NCBI RefSeq assembly: GCF_017353415.1
Contig: NZ_JAFMPX010000015.1
Span: 1-64,000, forward strand
DNA: 64,000 nucleotides
Direction: 5' to 3'
Source of the DNA: Arthrobacter sp. E3
GTDB lineage: Bacteria > Actinomycetota > Actinomycetes > Actinomycetales > Micrococcaceae
Under the pieces are notes generated by a model. That model did no database searches, was not told where the DNA came from, and saw nothing but the letters and a program-made list of their open reading frames with translations. Position numbers and translations under genes: made by a program. Below, one piece after another: positions 62,792 through 64,000 of this stretch; the first letter of the stretch is position 1; each line of letters begins with the position of its first letter.

Positions 62792-63691
62792 CTACAAGGT
62801 CTGTGCGAGCAGCATGCTGAGTTCTTCGGTGAGCTGTGTCCGGACTTCGGGGACACCAATACCCTGCCCGTCGATCGTGTTGACGGGGGCCAGAAGCCGC
62901 AAGCTGGAGATCAGCCAGACTGCGTCCGCATCGAGCAGGTCCGCCGGAGTGACGGGCCCGTAGCCCAACTCCCATCCAGCCTCTTTGGCAGCGGCAAACA
63001 GTGCTCCCTGTGTGGTGCCGGGCAGGATGCCGGTGTCCAGATTCGGGGTGATGAGCCGCTTGACGGGGACGCCCGAGTCGTCGGAGACGTGTGCCAACAG
63101 GACGGACGACGTCGCACCCTCCAACACGAGTGCGTCGCCACTGGTGAAAATCACGTCGTCTGCGCCAAGGTTGTGAGCGTGGCGCAGGGCTGCCATGTTC
63201 ACAGCATAGGAGAGGGTTTTTGCACCCAGCAACAACCAGGGAGCGCGGGCTGCCACATCACTGTCGTAGCCTCGATCGAGTAAAATTACCTCGATCCCCT
63301 GGGCCCGTTGTTGTGCCAACGCTGGTGAGATGGCTGCAACCTGCACCCAGGCAGTTGGTACATTGGCGCCTTCCGGACCACGGGTGGCGACGAGCTTCAC
63401 AACAGCCTGGCCCTCATCGCCAGCATCTTTCACGTAGGCTGCGAGGGCGGTGGTGATGGCCGCCCGCCACACACCTTCGGTAGGAATCTGTAAATCCATG
63501 ATGTGCGCGGACGCGGCCAAACGGCCAAGGTGTGCCTGCTCTTTGCGAGGCGCTCCGTTGACGGCGAGCATGGACTCAAAGACCCCGTCCCCCCGCGTGA
63601 CGCCTTGGTCCGTGGCCAAAATGGTCGGGGACGCGGCGTCGGCCAAGCGACCAGCGGGGTGGGCGGGATCCAAAAACACCAAAACTGTCAT
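62792..63691 (-). CDS. pabC: Aminodeoxychorismate lyase / class IV PLP aminotransferase
   Basis: 299 residues. DQGVTRGDGVFESMLAVNG, LLGAKTLSYAVNMAALRHA with the PLP-binding Lys, and GDALVLEGATSSVLLAHV are characteristic of the branched-chain aminotransferase IV fold. The GDGVFES motif and length fit PabC, which splits aminodeoxychorismate to p-aminobenzoate and pyruvate in folate synthesis; a D-amino-acid transaminase is the alternative. A TAAGCT that overlaps the stop of the upstream gene lies seven bases before the ATG. Confidence 0.82.
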   Translation of the reverse strand: MTVLVFLDPAHPAGRLADAASPTILATDQGVTRGDGVFESMLAVNGAPRKEQAHLGRLAASAHIMDLQIPTEGVWRAAITTALAAYVKDAGDEGQAVVKLVATRGPEGANVPTAWVQVAAISPALAQQRAQGIEVILLDRGYDSDVAARAPWLLLGAKTLSYAVNMAALRHAHNLGADDVIFTSGDALVLEGATSSVLLAHVSDDSGVPVKRLITPNLDTGILPGTTQGALFAAAKEAGWELGYGPVTPADLLDADAVWLISSLRLLAPVNTIDGQGIGVPEVRTQLTEELSMLLAQTL

Positions 63692-63698
63692 GCTCTAG

Positions 63699-63704
63699 AG
63701 CTTA
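63699..63704 (-). promoter_or_regulatory. Putative -10 element before pabC
   Basis: TAAGCT on the minus strand, seven bases before the ATG at 63691. Its TAA is also the stop codon of the upstream HdeD-like gene. A TTGGCA 20 bases upstream is a weak -35. Confidence 0.3.
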
Positions 63705-64000
63705 GCTGCCTTGAGTAAGCGGCTTGCCAAACGTAAATGCCCGCACCAAGCCGACAACGCCCAAGATGATGAGCATGATGGCGGTCACGAGTAGCAGCCA
63801 CTGTGCCGTCCATACGGGGACCACTAGAACCACGATCCCTGCGAGCACACTGAGCGCACCAAACACAATGGCCCAGAGCCGGGTGGAGCCCTTTCCTGCC
63901 TCGGCAATGGCAATGATCCCTTCGATGATCCAGCCAATGCCAATGAAGATGACGGTGAAGATCAACAGTGCTTCGCCGGTGGCGGCGGCGTTGCGCAACG
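63702..64000 (-). CDS. HdeD-family (DUF308) membrane protein, C-terminal part (cut by window edge)
   Basis: About 98 visible residues, the last three or four helices of an HdeD/DUF308 protein: TVIFIGIGWIIEGIIAIAE, LWAIVFGALSVLAGIVVLVVP, LVTAIMLIILGVVGLVRAFTFGK. The usual length is near 190, so the N-terminus lies outside the window. HdeD gives acid resistance in E. coli; in actinobacteria its role is unknown. Confidence 0.75.
   Translation of the reverse strand, partial: LRNAAATGEALLIFTVIFIGIGWIIEGIIAIAEAGKGSTRLWAIVFGALSVLAGIVVLVVPVWTAQWLLLVTAIMLIILGVVGLVRAFTFGKPLTQGS

Overview
The window is high-G+C Gram-positive DNA, most probably from an Arthrobacter-like member of the Micrococcaceae (Actinomycetota). 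The evidence is the codon use, a DUF222-type HNH gene start at the left edge, a SAM-IV riboswitch (a class known mainly from actinomycetes), a sortase signal of the LAXTG type, zinc-independent L33/S14 proteins and an XRE-MurA fusion. No phage, integrase, insertion sequence or CRISPR array is visible. It reads as ordinary chromosome with dense, often overlapping genes and local decay.

Left part (1-16.8 kb): a truncated DUF222/HNH gene, small membrane proteins, a GNAT acetyltransferase coupled to a hotdog thioesterase, RraA-like protein divergent from a large FAD/Fe-S dehydrogenase, a universal stress protein and an acyl-CoA dehydrogenase. A mannoside-degradation cluster follows: a clan GH-A glycosidase, a GH38 alpha-mannosidase and, divergently, a GH125 alpha-mannosidase interrupted by an in-frame TAA. 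A YdeI-like small protein and a class C beta-lactamase-like hydrolase follow.

Middle (16.8-43.5 kb): a disulfide-oxidoreductase-like flavoprotein at the end of a four-gene osmoprotectant ABC operon; a GST-like reductase; a VOC protein; a MarR regulator divergent from an ABC exporter; an SGNH hydrolase; a Thr/Pro-repeat wall protein; rpmB-rpmG-rpsN (zinc-independent paralogues) preceded by a possible structured RNA; HU; a CopD/CtaG fusion coupled to a thioredoxin-NHL protein; a HerA-like ATPase group; panD; a LysR/MFS divergent pair; an alanine-dehydrogenase-like enzyme; tRNA-Gly(CCC).

Right part (43.5-64 kb): a KhtT/KhtU-type K+/H+ antiporter pair, dcd, a UMF1-type MFS protein, a six-gene Mrp Na+/H+ antiporter operon with MrpA and MrpB fused, a TPP riboswitch with the ykoEDC thiamine-precursor ECF transporter, the XRE-MurA fusion, a SAM-IV riboswitch controlling DUF1737-rhodanese-metZ, two decaying genes, pabC and a truncated HdeD-like gene.

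The points most worth a second look are: a four-way-junction RNA candidate before rpmB; three alternating repeats between the SAM-IV aptamer and the ribosome binding site; the nonsense codon in GH125; two unrelated long palindromes each filling an 86-87 bp gap between convergent genes; the XRE-MurA fusion; and a recurrent -10 hexamer placed 6-7 nt before start codons, suggesting many leaderless mRNAs. No clearly new multi-gene system was found.
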